Source: Prunus persica
Taxonomy: Eukaryota > Streptophyta > Magnoliopsida > Rosales > Rosaceae
Direction: 5' to 3'
Length of the DNA: 64,000 bases
NCBI RefSeq assembly: GCF_000346465.2
Contig: NC_034015.1
Span: 5,980,837-6,044,836 of the forward strand
In this document: in pieces, positions 45,822 to 58,300 of the stretch
Numbering within the stretch: position 1 is the stretch's first letter
Layout: each line of letters begins with the position of its first letter
The notes under the pieces: generated by a model
What the model saw: only the letters and a program-made list of their open reading frames with translations
Database searches by the model: none
Told to the model about the DNA's origin: nothing
Position numbers and translations under genes: made by a program

Positions 45822-46324
45822 TGTTATAAAATGACCTGGAATATGTGCGAATATTGAGCTGCACGTAAAGTAGATGAGACACAGTATTTAACGAGGTTCG
45901 GCTATGCCTACGTCCCCGGAGAGCAGCAGTAGTAACTTTTCCACTATGTAAAATAATAGGGCTACAACTTTAGTGTTTACAATATGTGTGGCTCACTGAA
46001 TTTTCTCTCTAGGAGAATTTCTCTATGCTCTCTCTTTCCTCTTTCTTCCTTCTCTTCCTCTTGTCTCTTTCCTTTTCTCTCTTTCCTCTTCTCTCTTTCC
46101 TCTCTTCTCTTTCCTCCCTTTGTTTCTTTCCGTTTCCCTTTCTCTTCTTTTTCTTTTCCCCTCTTTCTTTTCTCATTTCTCATCTCTCTTTCCTTTCTCT
46201 TGGTCTTATTTATAGGCTGAGAAAGGATATCCGTGAGTGTACAATAAGAGAAAGTTGCAGACAAACGTTACCCAAAGTCTCCAAATGAATAGTTAGTGGG
46301 CTCCACACAAAAACTTTTACAACA
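45822..46324 (-). repeat. Right LTR (5' LTR in element orientation)
   Basis: 503 bp, about 99% identical to the left LTR, including the long polypyrimidine tract (about 46000-46202) and the TATA-like site near 46205-46215. Confidence 0.95.
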
Positions 46325-46329
46325 TTATG

Positions 46330-46854
46330 CTCTTATTCTCTGTTTTAGAAACACTTGCTTTGGTCTCTAACAAAAGCAATCAATTCCTCAATTGTTGTTA
46401 GGGTCACCATAAATTGTGTAATGATCTATTGTTGTTAATATTTGTTTTTTTTTATTATTTTTTTGTCTTCATGTGTTTTTATACTGATTTTTTGTAATAT
46501 TTACTGATTTGGTGATGTCATGGTAGAGATGTTCAAAGTTTGAAGACTACATCCATTATCTAAATTCTAATTCCGAATTTTAATTCTTCTCTCTTTCTAA
46601 GTTTGAACACTACCTCTATTATTTGGAATTGATTAAGATTCTTTTTTGCGTCTGTAGTTTAGCTAATTTTTTCTTTGGGAGTATTAAACTTGCAAAACAA
46701 AGATGCCACTATTTAGATCTCCATGTCTATATAAATAATACCATCTTTCCTACATATTTTCAAGACTATGTATATATTTCACACGGTTTTAAACCGCATC
46801 ATCGAGCGGGCACCATTGCTAGTTATAATTTTATTTCTCAATAAATCCTTTAAT
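46330..46854. other. Intergenic DNA
   Basis: AT-rich with no supported feature. Confidence 0.35.
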
Positions 46855-48510
46855 CATGTTGTCACTTCCTTTCCTACCGTCCAAGCCATTTGCACTTTAA
46901 ACATAAACATAATTTAATAAAAATATTTGAATTCAAATCGTTATGCTTGATTAAGTCATAAATAATTCATTCAAGATCAATTAATGAAACTTTAATTGTA
47001 TAAAATCCATTTATAAAACAAAAGTCCACTCACTGAGCGTCCGAGTTAGCCTGACCTTTGAGTGTCCTTCCTACGGCTTCAACGAAGCCCGAGTACTTAT
47101 TTAAGCAATTAAAAACCTTGAATTAATATAATAGCTCAACCATAAATATTTAATCATAACCCTGACCCCCGGCCTCAAAAGTGCGTGTACATAACTTACG
47201 AAGGTTCCTAGGCCCATTTTCAACATTTCTGACAGGTGTAATGGTTTAAAAAGACTCGAGATTAAATAAGCGATTAAATTCTCATATTGGTCAACCGGGT
47301 ACCCCGTGGGGTCCATGACCTTCGATTACCAATCTGAGAGCTCGTATAGGTTCAACACACTTTACTAAACATGCCCTGTAAGTTTGGTCCGAATCGAACC
47401 GTCGGAACGCTCGCGATCATGCGATCAGATGGTTACCGTTTCTCTAAATTTTGAATTATTGAATCGGAGTATCCAAGATTCCGATTCTCTATCCGCGAAT
47501 TTCTACACGATCCTGGAGGTATCTAGATTAACATATTCAAAAATGAAGTTGATCCAACGGTCCGAACATATCGGACCCAGATAACGCCTAATATGCGATA
47601 ACCGATTGACGATCAAATGGTAACCAAATTGAAATCCGAGCATACCGTCGTGTTTGGGATGACGTGGGGAACATTCTAGGACAAAAATCCAACCTTGACA
47701 ACCTGCCGACGTACCGCCACCGTCGGCGGGTGTGTAGAGTAATTTTTCGACGATCGGAAAACTCCAAACTGCCAGACAATAATAACTACGGATTAAGCAC
47801 ATTAAGGGGAGTAACTTTATACCTTGACTCGACGATCAATTCCACATTTAAAGCCCTTGAACGAACCTTTGTCTCTTGAAAAACCTAGAAATTTTAGTTT
47901 CAAAATCAATGATTTTGGAGTGAATTCACATTGGGTTTTCGAGGGATAAAGCAAAGGGATGGTAGGAGAGTATTTTGCGTGTAATTACCTGAGCTGTGGC
48001 GGACGGAATTGGCCAGAGAATACCACGAACAACGGCTGTTTTTGCATAGTTGGTTTGGGCTCATTTTTGGCTCTGTTTTCGATCAATTTTCTGGTTTTCT
48101 CGCTTGAATTTGGGTTTGGAAATTGATATGGATGTGAATAGGAGAGAAAGATGAAGAGTTTTCAAGTTGTGGCACCCAATTTGGTGGCTGGACGAAGAAG
48201 AAAATCGAGTTTGAAAATGTCTGTTCGTGAAATTTACGAGAGGAAGAAGAAATCTGGATTTCGAAAAATTTACGATTATGTCACTGGACTTCTTTTGATT
48301 GTAACTTCTTCATTATAACTCCGATTTGAGCCCACTATGTGTCTATGGACTCATTTCGACGTGCTCTATGCAACGGTACAATTGAAATTCCCAAATTCCT
48401 TCCCAAACAAAAAGTCAACTTTTAACCCAATAAAATATTTCCGGGGTAAATTCGTCTTTTACTTGAATAAATTAATAATTAAATATTTATTTAGGATTGG
48501 GTTATTACAC
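46855..48510 (-). mobile_element. Diverged gypsy-like LTR, related to the 3515-6110 solo LTR
   Basis: Read on the minus strand it begins TGTAATAACCC at 48509 and shares a long block with the LTR at 3515: GGGAATTT, CCGTTGC(A/G)TAGAGCACG, AATCGGAGTT and TAATCGTAAAT/TAACCGTAAAT in the same order, and later CAGTGAGTGGACTTTTG against CTGTGAGTGGACTTTC. It is about 1 kb shorter. The left boundary is uncertain; TTAAT occurs at 46850-46854 and 48511-48515 but the termini there are not canonical. It may be a 3'-truncated LTR. Confidence 0.65.
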
Positions 48511-48599
48511 TTAATTTATTAGATCTTATATGACAAAAATTAAAGGACCAATAGAAGGAAAAATTTGGAATGATGACAAAAACACCCTAGGAAATTAGA

Positions 48600-49740
48600 T
48601 GTATCGATAGGAGCAAGAATACAACATATATATGACATATTACAATAAGAATGTAGTCAAATAAAAGCAAAAAGACAAATTAGAAAATAATTTTAGATGA
48701 GCCGTAAAAATATAGATGTACCTAAACAATATGGATGTCATAGAAAATTTAAGCAGAAAAAGCCATATGGAGAGAGTTATAGAAAATATATTCCGTATAA
48801 ACAACAATATAAATTTTTAAAAATTCAACCTTCAAAAACTTTTAGAAGAAGAAAATATATCCCTAAATAGTTTAGGAAAAGAACAAATAAACCATGGATT
48901 AGAAAGTATAAAGTACCCAATAAAAGTACATGTAAATGTTATCATTGTGGTGAAGTAGAACATATTAGACCTAAGTGTCCCAAATTAGGAAAACAACCTA
49001 GAGAAAAAAATACAATCAATTGAGCAATTTCAATTAGAAGATGATGAAGACTTAGAATCAATTTATAGACTTGATGATAATTTAAGTGATAATAAAAGTA
49101 TTTATAGTGTTAATGCCTTAGACTTAAAATCAGAATCAGATTACTCTAGTAATTCCGATAGTGAATTAGATGAATAGATGTGTATATTTGAAGAAGAACA
49201 AAAAGAGCATGAGGAATTTAAATATATTAATCTAGGATGGCCTCAAGAATGTAATCAATGTCATAAAATAGTGGTAGAAAAATATTACACTAAGACATTA
49301 GTTTATTGCAAACCTTGTTTTAATAATAGATCAATAGAAATAAATACAGTTGAAGTAATAGATAACAATAATCAAAAGAATAATTGCCCTAGTATAGAGA
49401 AACAAAAGACTAGTTCATTAGTAAAATTGTGAGTTAGAATTGTCAAAAGAAAATAAAATTCAAACCATAGCTATGATAGATACAGGAAGCACAAAAAATG
49501 TAATAAAAGAAGAGTTAGTGCCAGAACAGTTTAGGCAAAAACTGGGTAGACCAATAAGAATTATACAGTTTGATACAAGACCTGTATACTAAACACACTG
49601 AATTAATAATATACCAATTAGGATACAAAGACAACATTTTAATTTACCCTTAACCTCTCTATCCCCAGTAGGATCATATCCCTTTATCTTAGAATTAAAT
49701 TTCTTGAAAAGTTTACAAGGAGGATTTTTATATTAGAAAA
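48600..49740 (+). pseudogene. Endogenous pararetrovirus-like (Caulimoviridae) fragment: coat-protein zinc knuckle and protease, decayed
   Basis: A lysine/arginine-rich reading (about 48700-48930) leads to a CX2CX4HX4C zinc knuckle at 48931-48978, as in caulimovirid capsid proteins. It is followed by an acidic serine-rich stretch (about 49035-49175), a cysteine-containing reading at 49178-49432, and an aspartic-protease DTGS motif at about 49477-49488. TAG near 48868, TGA near 49021, TAG at 49174-49176 and frameshifts break it, and no RT follows. AT content is much higher than in the flanking Tat elements. The knuckle-then-protease order fits an old viral integration. A degenerate Ty3-gypsy gag-protease is the alternative. 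Confidence 0.5.
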
Positions 49741-49978
49741 TTAGTTAAACACCCATTCCTAGACATAAAACTATAAAAATACCCTATATTATTTAATGTA
49801 TATAAACACACCCAAAACAAACCCAAAAATCGATAGTTGTATTTTTTTAAATTTAATTATTAAGATGAAATACCTTTATTACCCTTTTCACATAAAATTG
49901 GGATTCTAATCAACACCAGATCAAAACTCATTTCACGACCTCCAGTCTCTCATCTTCATCTTCAACCCCAATTTTCGG
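49741..49978. other. AT-rich spacer
   Basis: No gene or repeat seen; may include the decayed end of the viral fragment. Confidence 0.3.
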
Positions 49979-50462
49979 TTTGTGTTCACTGTTTATACCG
50001 GAAATAAACGGCCTATGACAACCGAACACGTGGACAGGATCGATATTGGCTGCAGGAACCCTTCGGCAGTTTGCCTTCCGAAGCCATCTATCTTGCCCCT
50101 TTTTACCATCGGACACGTGTCATGCGCACAATCCATGTTCACAGTCCCACATCGGAAATATGAGCACAGTGCACACCTCCCAAGGCCTATTTAAGAAGAC
50201 CCCTATCCCCAAAAGGAAGGGATCAGAACTGACGGTACGCTATGGATTGATCTGTCAGTTAACATTACTAAAACCGTACTTACTAAAGCATCGGAGAGCC
50301 TTCGGCCGGTACCACACCGGTACCCCAAGGACTTACCGAACGCGTCCTTTTGCAGGTACTTACCCTTTCGAAGTAGAACATCTTACGAGGACAGTCACCT
50401 ACCGAAGGCATAATATCACTAAGTTGACGAAATACGTGCTGAACCACTTTTTCGCATCAACA
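49979..50462 (+). repeat. 5' LTR of the first Tat element (left edge approximate)
   Basis: The right edge is firm (CATCAACA before the PBS). It contains CTATTTAAG (about 50188) as TATA-like site and GCATCGGAGAGCCTTCGGCC, a motif typical of Tat LTRs. The left edge is placed at TGTGTTCAC near 49979 but could be near 50017. Confidence 0.55.
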
Positions 50463-50463
50463 G

Positions 50464-50481
50464 TTTGGCGCCGTCTGTGGG
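50464..50481 (+). promoter_or_regulatory. Primer binding site of the first Tat element
   Basis: TTTGGCGCCGTCTGTGGG, the common Tat-type PBS region. Confidence 0.8.
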
Positions 50482-50519
50482 AAATCAGAGAAATCATCAA
50501 CCCACTATCTCCAACACAC

Positions 50520-52243
50520 ATGGGGACCACTTCAGTACCCACGTTCTTATCGGAAGAAAGGGTACCGTTCGGAAGGCAGAGCGGAGCTAGCCCAGCGCTA
50601 CCCCCAAGCACTTCATTCGGAAACGCCCCCGCAACCCAAACAACCGCCGAAGCCGAGCTGGTAGTCCAGATCGCATCCCTACGGAAGGACATGGCAAGGC
50701 TTCAGGAGCACAACAACCTTCTTTCGTCCAAAGTGGACGAAACCCAGCAGCTGCTCCACCAGCAGCACACGTAGAACATCCAGACAACTCACACTTTCGA
50801 GAGCTTGCAGACCCCCCCATAGGAAGAAGAAACGCGAGAAGGTAGCGAAGGCAACACCCGCACCTTCCAAACAGTTGGTAGTTCCGGCACCCAGGGATCA
50901 GCCGCACATCCCCAAGAAAGTCTACTCCGATTGCCGACATCGGATTAACGACCGGGAACATCGGAATAACGATCGGGAGGCAGAGAGACAGAGGTCTCCG
51001 ATCAGGATTAGCGCTCGACTAAGGGACTCACGGATGAAAGTCCTAGGAAACAAGTCGCCTATTCGGAAAGTCAGAGGGCTGGACTCCGCAGAGGAGTCGG
51101 AATCCGAGTATATCCCTTCCGGGACGCAAACTTCCCACCTACCGTTCGGCAATGCCTTCACGGTACTCGGGGGTTAATCCATTAGACCTACAAAGGCGAT
51201 CGGAAGATTACGGTTCCGAGGAAATCCCTAGCCGAGACCCCATTGTCCGACTCCTTTTTCAGAAAATCCAGAAAATGGAAATCGACAACGCTCGCTCCCA
51301 AGAACCGGAATGGGGGAAGCTTCGGCCCGGACCATTCACCAGGCGCATCCGGGACTCTCGGCAGGACAGGGAAGTGCAGCAACTGCGTATACCGTTCTAT
51401 ACGGGAACGGAGGACCCCTTAACACACCTCCACTCATTCCAGTCCGCCATTGGATGCAAGGGCCTGAGCGATGAAGGGCAGTGCCTGCTATTCCCGTCTT
51501 CCCTTACCGAAGCAGCCCTGAACTGGTTCTACCGGTTGGAGCCGGGAACGGTAGATTCCTTCGACGAGCTGAAGCAAATTTTCCTCAATCACTTCATGAT
51601 CTAAACGGACCGTCTTTACTCTGCTGATGATCTGTACACGATTCAGAAAAGAGAGGACGAACCGTTGAGAGAATACGCGACGCGCTTCAGTCACGAATAC
51701 TCAAGGTGTTCGGAAACAGACGATAGGGCAGCCTACGGCGCCTTCAAGAGTGGCCTTCGGTCCTCGCATTTCCGATACCTAGTACACAGCAGCAACTGGC
51801 GCACGTACGACGAACTGATGAAGCAGGCAGCGATCCACGCCGAAGCCGAATACTTCAACTCGAAACCCGCAGTTTCGGCACCGCGAGGAAATGCCGAACC
51901 AAGTGCTTATCCGGCAAAGGCGCCACCCTACGAGAGAGTCGACCCATATTTGGCAGGTCATAAGAGGAAAGACGACCGTGCCGATCGGAGAGACCACCCG
52001 AAGAAGGGAAAAGGGGGGTATGGTCGCAACGACAACCGAGCGCCCCTGCCGAATCGTGACCACGGTAATGAAGTCTTCACCCTATTAAATACTACCTACG
52101 AGGCCGTCCTGATGAACGAACAAGAAATAATACCAAAGCCGAACCTGCGAAGACCCAATCGGCAAGACAACCGGGATACCGGTAAATTCTGCCGATACCA
52201 TCAGCAAAACAGCCATAATACGGAAGAATTGTCGAACGGTTGA
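50520..52243 (+). pseudogene. Tat gag, broken
   Basis: Starts around MGTTSVPTFLSEERVPFG with a short coiled coil (ELVVQIASLRKDMARLQEHN), then a charged low-complexity part with several stops (50770-51150). The Retrotrans_gag capsid domain follows (PFYTGTEDPLTHLHSFQSAI ... ALNWFYRLEPGTVDSFDELK, 51390-51600). TAA at 51602-51604 replaces a Gln after HFMI, and the domain resumes as TDRLYSADDLYTIQ and REYATRFSHEYSRCSE. The tail has CRYHQQNSHNTEE (zinc-ligand remnant, about 52190). A frameshift near 52230 separates it from the protease ORF. Confidence 0.85.
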
Positions 52244-53737
52244 TCAGAGAGGGGAAGCTAGATCAGTATATCGCCCGGCAGCCACCGGCGCCGGTACCGA
52301 ACATAACTCGGCAGATAAACATGATAAGCACTATCAGCGGTGGCCCCACCATCGCAGGAATGAGCAACCGTTCAATGAAGCAATACGTGCGTGCCGCAGA
52401 ATTTCCTCAGGTATTCGGTATAGAGGTGAATCGGCACCATGAAATACCGAAAGTTCGTTGGGAACCAATCACATTTTGTGAAGAGGAGGAAGAGGGCATC
52501 CTCTATCCCCACGACGACCCGATGATCGTCCGAGCAGAAATTGCCGACTACGATGTAGGACGGGTGCTGATCGATACCGGGAGCTCGGTAGAAGTAATTT
52601 TTGCCGAAGCTTTTCGAGAGATGGGAATAAAGGACAGCCAGGTCAACCAGCAGTTGACACCTTTGTTAAGTTTCTCTGGCGACCTGGTCCAACCGGTCGG
52701 TAGTGTAAAACTGCCAATTACCTTCGGCACCGCGCCAAGGAAAACGACGGTATACGATCAGTTCCTCATCGTTGACTGCCCAACAGCATACATCGTCATA
52801 GTTGGACGAACGGCACTCACCAGGGTCAAGGCACATCTTTCCCCCCACATGCTATTGATGAAGTTCCCGACCCCCAACGGCACAGGGGCTGTCCTAGGAA
52901 ATCAGTTAAGCGCGCGGACTTGCTACGCCACGGCCCTCAAGTCAACCTCTTTCAAAATCCCCGACGAGACCATGTCAGTACAGGGGATACCAAACGGTAC
53001 GGGACCAGTTGACGACCCAAGAGATGAGTCCCCAACTCCTCACACACAACCTGCCGAAGAACTGGAGACGATAACCCTGAGCGAAGAGCAGCCCGATCGT
53101 CGGGTTAGAATCGGCACCAAACTCACCCCTGCCCTCCGAGTGCAGTTCATAGACTTCTTGCGGCGCCATTTGGAAGTGTTCGCATGGTCCTACGAAGATA
53201 TGCCCGGCATAGACCTCGAGATCATCAGCCATAAACTCAGCATTTCCCCAGCTTATAAGCCTGTGAGACAGAAGCGCCGTTCGTATGATGCCGAACGATA
53301 TGATGCCATGCGCACAGAGGTTGACAAACTTCAAACTATCGGCTTCATCAGGGAGGCTACATATCCGGTATGGCTGGCAAATTTGGTGATGGTCCGGAAG
53401 GCTACAGGCGGTTGGCGAATGTGCCAAGACTATACCGATCTGAACAAGGCCTGCCCGAAGGACAGCTTTCCGTTGCCACGGATAGACCAGCTCGTGGACG
53501 CCACCGCCGGACACGAACTGCTCAGCTTCATGGACGCCTATTCGGGATACAATCAGATATTGATGCACCCTTCCGACAGCGAACACACCGCCTTCATAAC
53601 AGACAGAGGATTGTACTGTTACAATGTCATGCCGTTCGGCCTGAAGGACGTGGGGGCAATGTATCAGAGGCTTGTCAACAGAATTTTCGCCAAATACATC
53701 GGCAGCATCATGGAGGTTTACGTTGACGACATGTTAG
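52240..53737 (+). pseudogene. Tat protease and RT N-terminal half, truncated by insertion
   Basis: An open reading of about 500 codons. Aspartic protease has VLIDTGSSVEVIF (about 52565). After a linker the RT begins DLEIISHKLSISPAYKPVRQ (about 53215), then GFIREATYPVWLANLVMV, GGWRMCQDYTDLNKACPKDS, SFMDAYSGYNQI (catalytic Asp present) and VMPFGLKDVGAMYQRLVN. It ends with EVYVDDMLV, after which the second Tat LTR starts. No stop lies inside the stretch, so the pol part was in good shape when it was hit. Confidence 0.9.
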
Positions 53738-55269
53738 TGTTTGGGCCCAAATTCGGCACGCCCAAAGCCCTAAAAACAGGCCCAGAGTAAAATTGCTTGC
53801 CCAGCCCAAAGACTTGAGAAAAACAAAAATATGATCCAGGCAGATTGGGCTTCACACCAAGAATGTTGAAAACAAAGCTTCAAAGCCTCAGCCCAAAAGA
53901 AGGGCCCAATAAGGAAGCTGACAAAATGAACTTCAAGAGATCAGCCCATAAATTTTGATTGGGTTCAAACCCAAGAAAGAAAAAAAACTCACATGTTTGT
54001 CACGTAATTATCTCAACGTTGAAAAATCAGCAATTCCAACTAAAGTTTAAAATATAAAGGGGACATTTCTAAGACACTGCCGACAAGAAGATCAAAAACC
54101 CAGCTGTGTTCAAGATCTACCATCTCCCAAGGAATTCACAGGCCACGCTTCCTAAGCTAAAGCAGAAAAAAGGGAACTGTTCCAAGAAATACAAAAGAGA
54201 AGAACCAAACCGCCATAAAAAGCCCACACAGACAATGACATCAGAGAAATGCCACCCAAGAAACCAGGGAAGAAACTGCTTTAGGAGGTGACTGCGTGGA
54301 GTTTGTCTGCCATGACTGATAAAGATCTTTTTACTTTACGATGTAAGAGATTTTTTTGTGCCGCCCATTATTTTAACATCACAGGTCTCTTATAAAAGAC
54401 GAAGGCAAGCAAGGAAGCAAGGACATCAACACAACAACATCAAAAACATACACTCAAACTCATCAAACAAATGAGAAAACAGCTTTAGATCAGAACTCCA
54501 AAGTTCAGACTTAGAAAATAAGTCTTCTGAAAACGAGATCCCTCTCGTTACAAATTTGGTTCAGCAAAAGCCAAGACAAACACAGTTTGAGTTTTCACAA
54601 AATATGAAAACCTCAACAAATTTTACAGCATAGTTCCAGCCTGCTAAATTCTCGAGAATAGCCACTTCTGTCCCTTCAAACTGAAGAAGTCGCAGTTCTG
54701 CCCGCTCAAAAAGTCTCCCAAGGCTTGAAGTAGATTGAAGCTCTGCCAAAATCGAACTTTGGTATCGATTTATAGCTGAAGCCAAGAAGCTAAAGTTGTG
54801 GACAGTACAGTCCAGCATAGACGTGCCCAGTCCAGCCCGGATCAGAAGTTTCTACCCAGGCAGAAATGGGATTTCAGCCATCCTGTTTGCCTTTCTAGAG
54901 TTGATTTCTCCCTGTTTAATTTTGTAAAAGGCAGTTTTGCCTGAAACAGTGCTTTATTGTTATCTATTCTGGCCAGAACAACCATTTTGATACTGAGATA
55001 AATTGTGAAAGTCCTCACCAGTCTGAGGCAAGAAAAGAACTTACTTGGGAGATATTCCTCACCCAAATTCACAATCGTTTGTTTTAGAAGTCAGTAACTT
55101 GAGGCGCAAGTTATCCACTCTAAAAATAAGTCTGCTAGAATTTACATTGCTAGCAGTGGCACGCTCGCACACCAAAGAAAGCTGACCTGTCGACCAACTA
55201 GTGGTCTCCAAGTCAGTGGGGAACTTCGCCCTTCCACCTCAAGAGTGGAACGCGCAAAACGGGTGAACA
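53738..55269 (+). repeat. 5' LTR of the second Tat element (1,532 bp)
   Basis: Begins TGTTTGGGCCC and ends GGGTGAACA just before the PBS. No second copy is in the window, so the start rests on the break in the host RT frame. Confidence 0.75.
54391..54398 (+). promoter_or_regulatory. TATA box in the Tat LTR
   Basis: TTATAAAAG lies mid-LTR, followed by GAAGGCAAGCAAGG, where transcription would start. Confidence 0.6.
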
Positions 55270-55270
55270 A

Positions 55271-55290
55271 TTTGGCACGCCCAGTGGGAC
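55271..55290 (+). promoter_or_regulatory. Primer binding site of the second Tat element
   Basis: TTTGGCACGCCCAGTGGGAC follows the LTR by one base, a Tat-type variant of the PBS region. Confidence 0.75.
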
Positions 55291-55368
55291 TTCTCAGTAT
55301 ACATATTCTGACGAAATCAGTCACAGATTTACAAAAACCGGAAGATCTAGTCAGAACCCACACCAGAT

Positions 55369-58300
55369 ATGGAGAAAAACAAGATGGTTCTTAGGGAAGG
55401 CCTCGAGTCAGAAGAAAGTGATGCTAGGCATTCTGCCCACGGCAGTACAGGAAGTAGACGTTCCAGGACTGGCTCCAAAAGGATGGATCAAATGCAGGAG
55501 TCAGTACTCCGACAAGAGATCACAGTACAAAGGAACCAGGACACTCTCAATAACATGACAGCCATGATGCAATGGCAGGTAAACAGACAATTCCGGAAGG
55601 ACCGAGAATCCGCCTTGGCCAGAACTCCAAACCCAGATCCTGTAATCCAGCAGTTGGATCTCCCTTATGGCCCTCCGCCAGGACTAATATGGCCATACCA
55701 GGAAAATCCCCTAATTGCACAGATGGCTGCAGTGCCAGACCACAGAGAAATTCAGGCTGGTCCGAGGGAAAGAGCCCTTCCTAATCAAGAGTATGAGGCC
55801 CCAGCCCAACCAGACAACCTGGCACTGGCTCAGAACCAGCCAGAACCTCAGCCCATTCCACATCATGCGCCCCCGCTTGATCAACCTCTGGCACTTCTGC
55901 CTGAGCCACCGGCAGTATTACCATATAGACCCAGAAGGATGGACCCTAATCCATTCCCTCCACTTGCAAGAGGGAGGAGAGGCCGAGGAGGGAACAACCT
56001 TTTGGCTAATCATGACAGGAATAGACAGGGGGCAAACTGGAGGAATCATCCAGAAGTCGAAGAGCAGGAAGAACACAGGGAGGAAGTTCCACCCAGACCA
56101 CTCAGGGCAGAACCCAGGTTTGATTACGTTCAGCCAGAACAGGGACAAAATTTTCCCCCAGCCAATGCTTTAAATGACGTAGGGGCATTACGAAGAATGG
56201 TCAGAGAGATCATGGAACCCGAGGCTAGAAGAGGGGAAAGGCCTACTTACAGAAAGCCATACCCAGCCTACATCGATCAAATACCATTGTCTCCAGGTTT
56301 CAAAGTGCCAAACTTCACTTTGTTCAACGGGGAAGACCCCCATGCTTCCTCAGTCGAACATATAGGCAGGTTCTCCGTCCAATGCATAGCTATAGAAAAC
56401 AACCCTCTGCTGAAATTAAGGCTTTTTGGCAACTCTCTCTCTGGGCAAGCTTTTACCTGGTACACCAGTCTGCCAGCTAACTCTGTTCAAACCTGGGAAC
56501 AGATGGAAAATGTCTTCCATGACTACTATTACAGGATTCAGCCAGAAGTCACCATCAGTGATCTAGCTGCCCTCAAGCAGAGTGAAGATGAACCGGCGCA
56601 AGATTTTATAACCAGGTTCAGAAGACTCAAGATGAAGTGCCGAATCCCAATGGAAGAAAGACACTTCATCCAGATGGCCCAAGCTGCCCTTAAAATCTCC
56701 CTCAGGAAGAGGTTCGACGGGATATTATTCGGAGATCTGACAGAACTGGCTGATAAGGCATCCAAATATGAAGAGCTACTCAGGGAAGAACAGCAAAGGA
56801 GGAACTCCTCCAAAGGTACATACTATAAAACCCCTTCTTCTTCAGTCCACCTGATCGAGGTGGAATCACCAGAAGACACAGAAGAATCAGAAGAAAAAGA
56901 GGTTTCAGTGGCGAAAATGGCAAAACTAAAACATCCCATTAGTTGCAAAGCCCTCACAAAGCCACCTAAAGACCAAAAGCCGCCACCATTCACAGAAGGA
57001 TTCGTTCCAAACAAACCAACACAAAACAAGGTTTACTCCTTTGATTTAACCAAGGTCGATGCCTTGTTCGACGAAATGCTACTACAGAAGGCAATAGAAA
57101 CGCCTCACAGAATACCGAAGCCAGAAGAACTCAAGGGCAGACAGTATTGCAGGTGGCACAACTCTTGGAATCATTCTACCAATAGTTGTGTTGTTTTCAG
57201 GGACGTGATACAAGAAGGAATAACGGCAGGAAGGCTTAAACTGGCAGAAAAACCACCATCGGTCATAACGGATCCTTTTCCTCAACCTCAAGTTAATATG
57301 GTCAACTTAAATTGGCCAGAACAGAGGAAAACCCAGCCAATCACAGATACCGGTTGCAGCAGAGGCAGAAGTATCATAAGAGAGACTAGTCAAATACCAA
57401 GAGCGACCATCTCGGCTTGGGTAGTGCTCTGCGGTAGGTGCAAATGTGAAACAGAACTAGAGGTGGTTCTAAACAGACAAAATCAGCCCACACCTAGTGT
57501 CTTTGATAGGATTGGAACCTCATCCCAAGACAAAACGAGGCAGAAGAGTTGTCTTAAGCCTACACAGTACAGCGAGAGGAAGATGGAGCAGCCCAGAAAG
57601 GAAATACCAGTCAAGGCACCCGGGAACGAAAAGCCCTTGGCAACAATCATAGAAGGAAGATGGTATTCCGTAGGAAGGAGTGGTAGACCAACTCTGGAGC
57701 TGACCAGAACTCAGAAAAGGAGAATCCAGAGGCAATACTGCACATATCTTAAGAGCCAGGATAATGCGCAGGTACGTTCACAACCCAGTTCTGCCAGGAA
57801 AGGAAGAAATCCTGAAATACTTCCCCAGACAGAACAGAAAGCTTGCCAGTCAGGGGAATTGCTGAAAACAGAACCACCAGCCGAGTCTTCTATCCATGTA
57901 ACCTCGTCGTCCAGCAGCTGTCCTGACACCACGCAGGTACCAGAGAAATCCAGGTCTACCCCGTCACAAGGAGAAGACGACTACACTGAGGAATATGAAC
58001 AAGAGCAATTGGACTATGAACCTTCTGCAGATGATCAGAAAGAGCCCTTCGAAGTAGCAGAACAGGATGACTGGACGGAAGAATACGGGGAAGAATTAAT
58101 GGAATTAGGTGAAGAATTGGACCCAGAAGCAGAAGCTTTTGGCGCAGAATTAGAAGACCTCCTACAGGGTGATCTGGGAATTAACATGGTATTCATCCTA
58201 CCAGGTAAATTCAGGGCTGTCGAGGGACAAGAAAGCACTCTGGAAGGAGATGTTTTTTCTCAGGAAAGCTTTGAGTGTAGATTGGCAGAAGCAGAGGAGC

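Larger units (their letters stand above)
40245..46324 (-). mobile_element. Non-autonomous (LARD-like) Copia-related LTR retrotransposon, structurally complete
   Basis: Two 503-bp LTRs (40245-40747, 45822-46324) differ at about four positions and are flanked by an exact TSD TTATG (40240-40244, 46325-46329). Orientation is minus: a PBS-like segment adjoins the right LTR and a purine tract the left LTR. The 5-kb interior has no ORF of use. A short stretch near 41300-41197 (minus) still reads like the RT/RNase H junction of a Copia (AYTKKVLKHFYEDYPLDT). About 40915-40760 resembles the usual Copia 3' leader with repeated CAGGGGGAG. Most of the rest is AT-rich with many hairpins. Young LTRs around a dead interior imply that it moved using enzymes from another element. 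Confidence 0.9.
49979..53737 (+). mobile_element. Ty3-gypsy Tat-lineage retrotransposon, 5' part, interrupted by a second Tat element
   Basis: LTR-like sequence to 50462 is followed by a PBS, gag, protease and RT in the gypsy order. The sequence is GC-richer than its surroundings. The element is cut at 53737, where another LTR begins, and its 3' half lies beyond the window or is lost. Gag and protease style and the PBS wording (TTTGGCGCCGTCTGTGGG) point to the Tat group. Confidence 0.85.
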
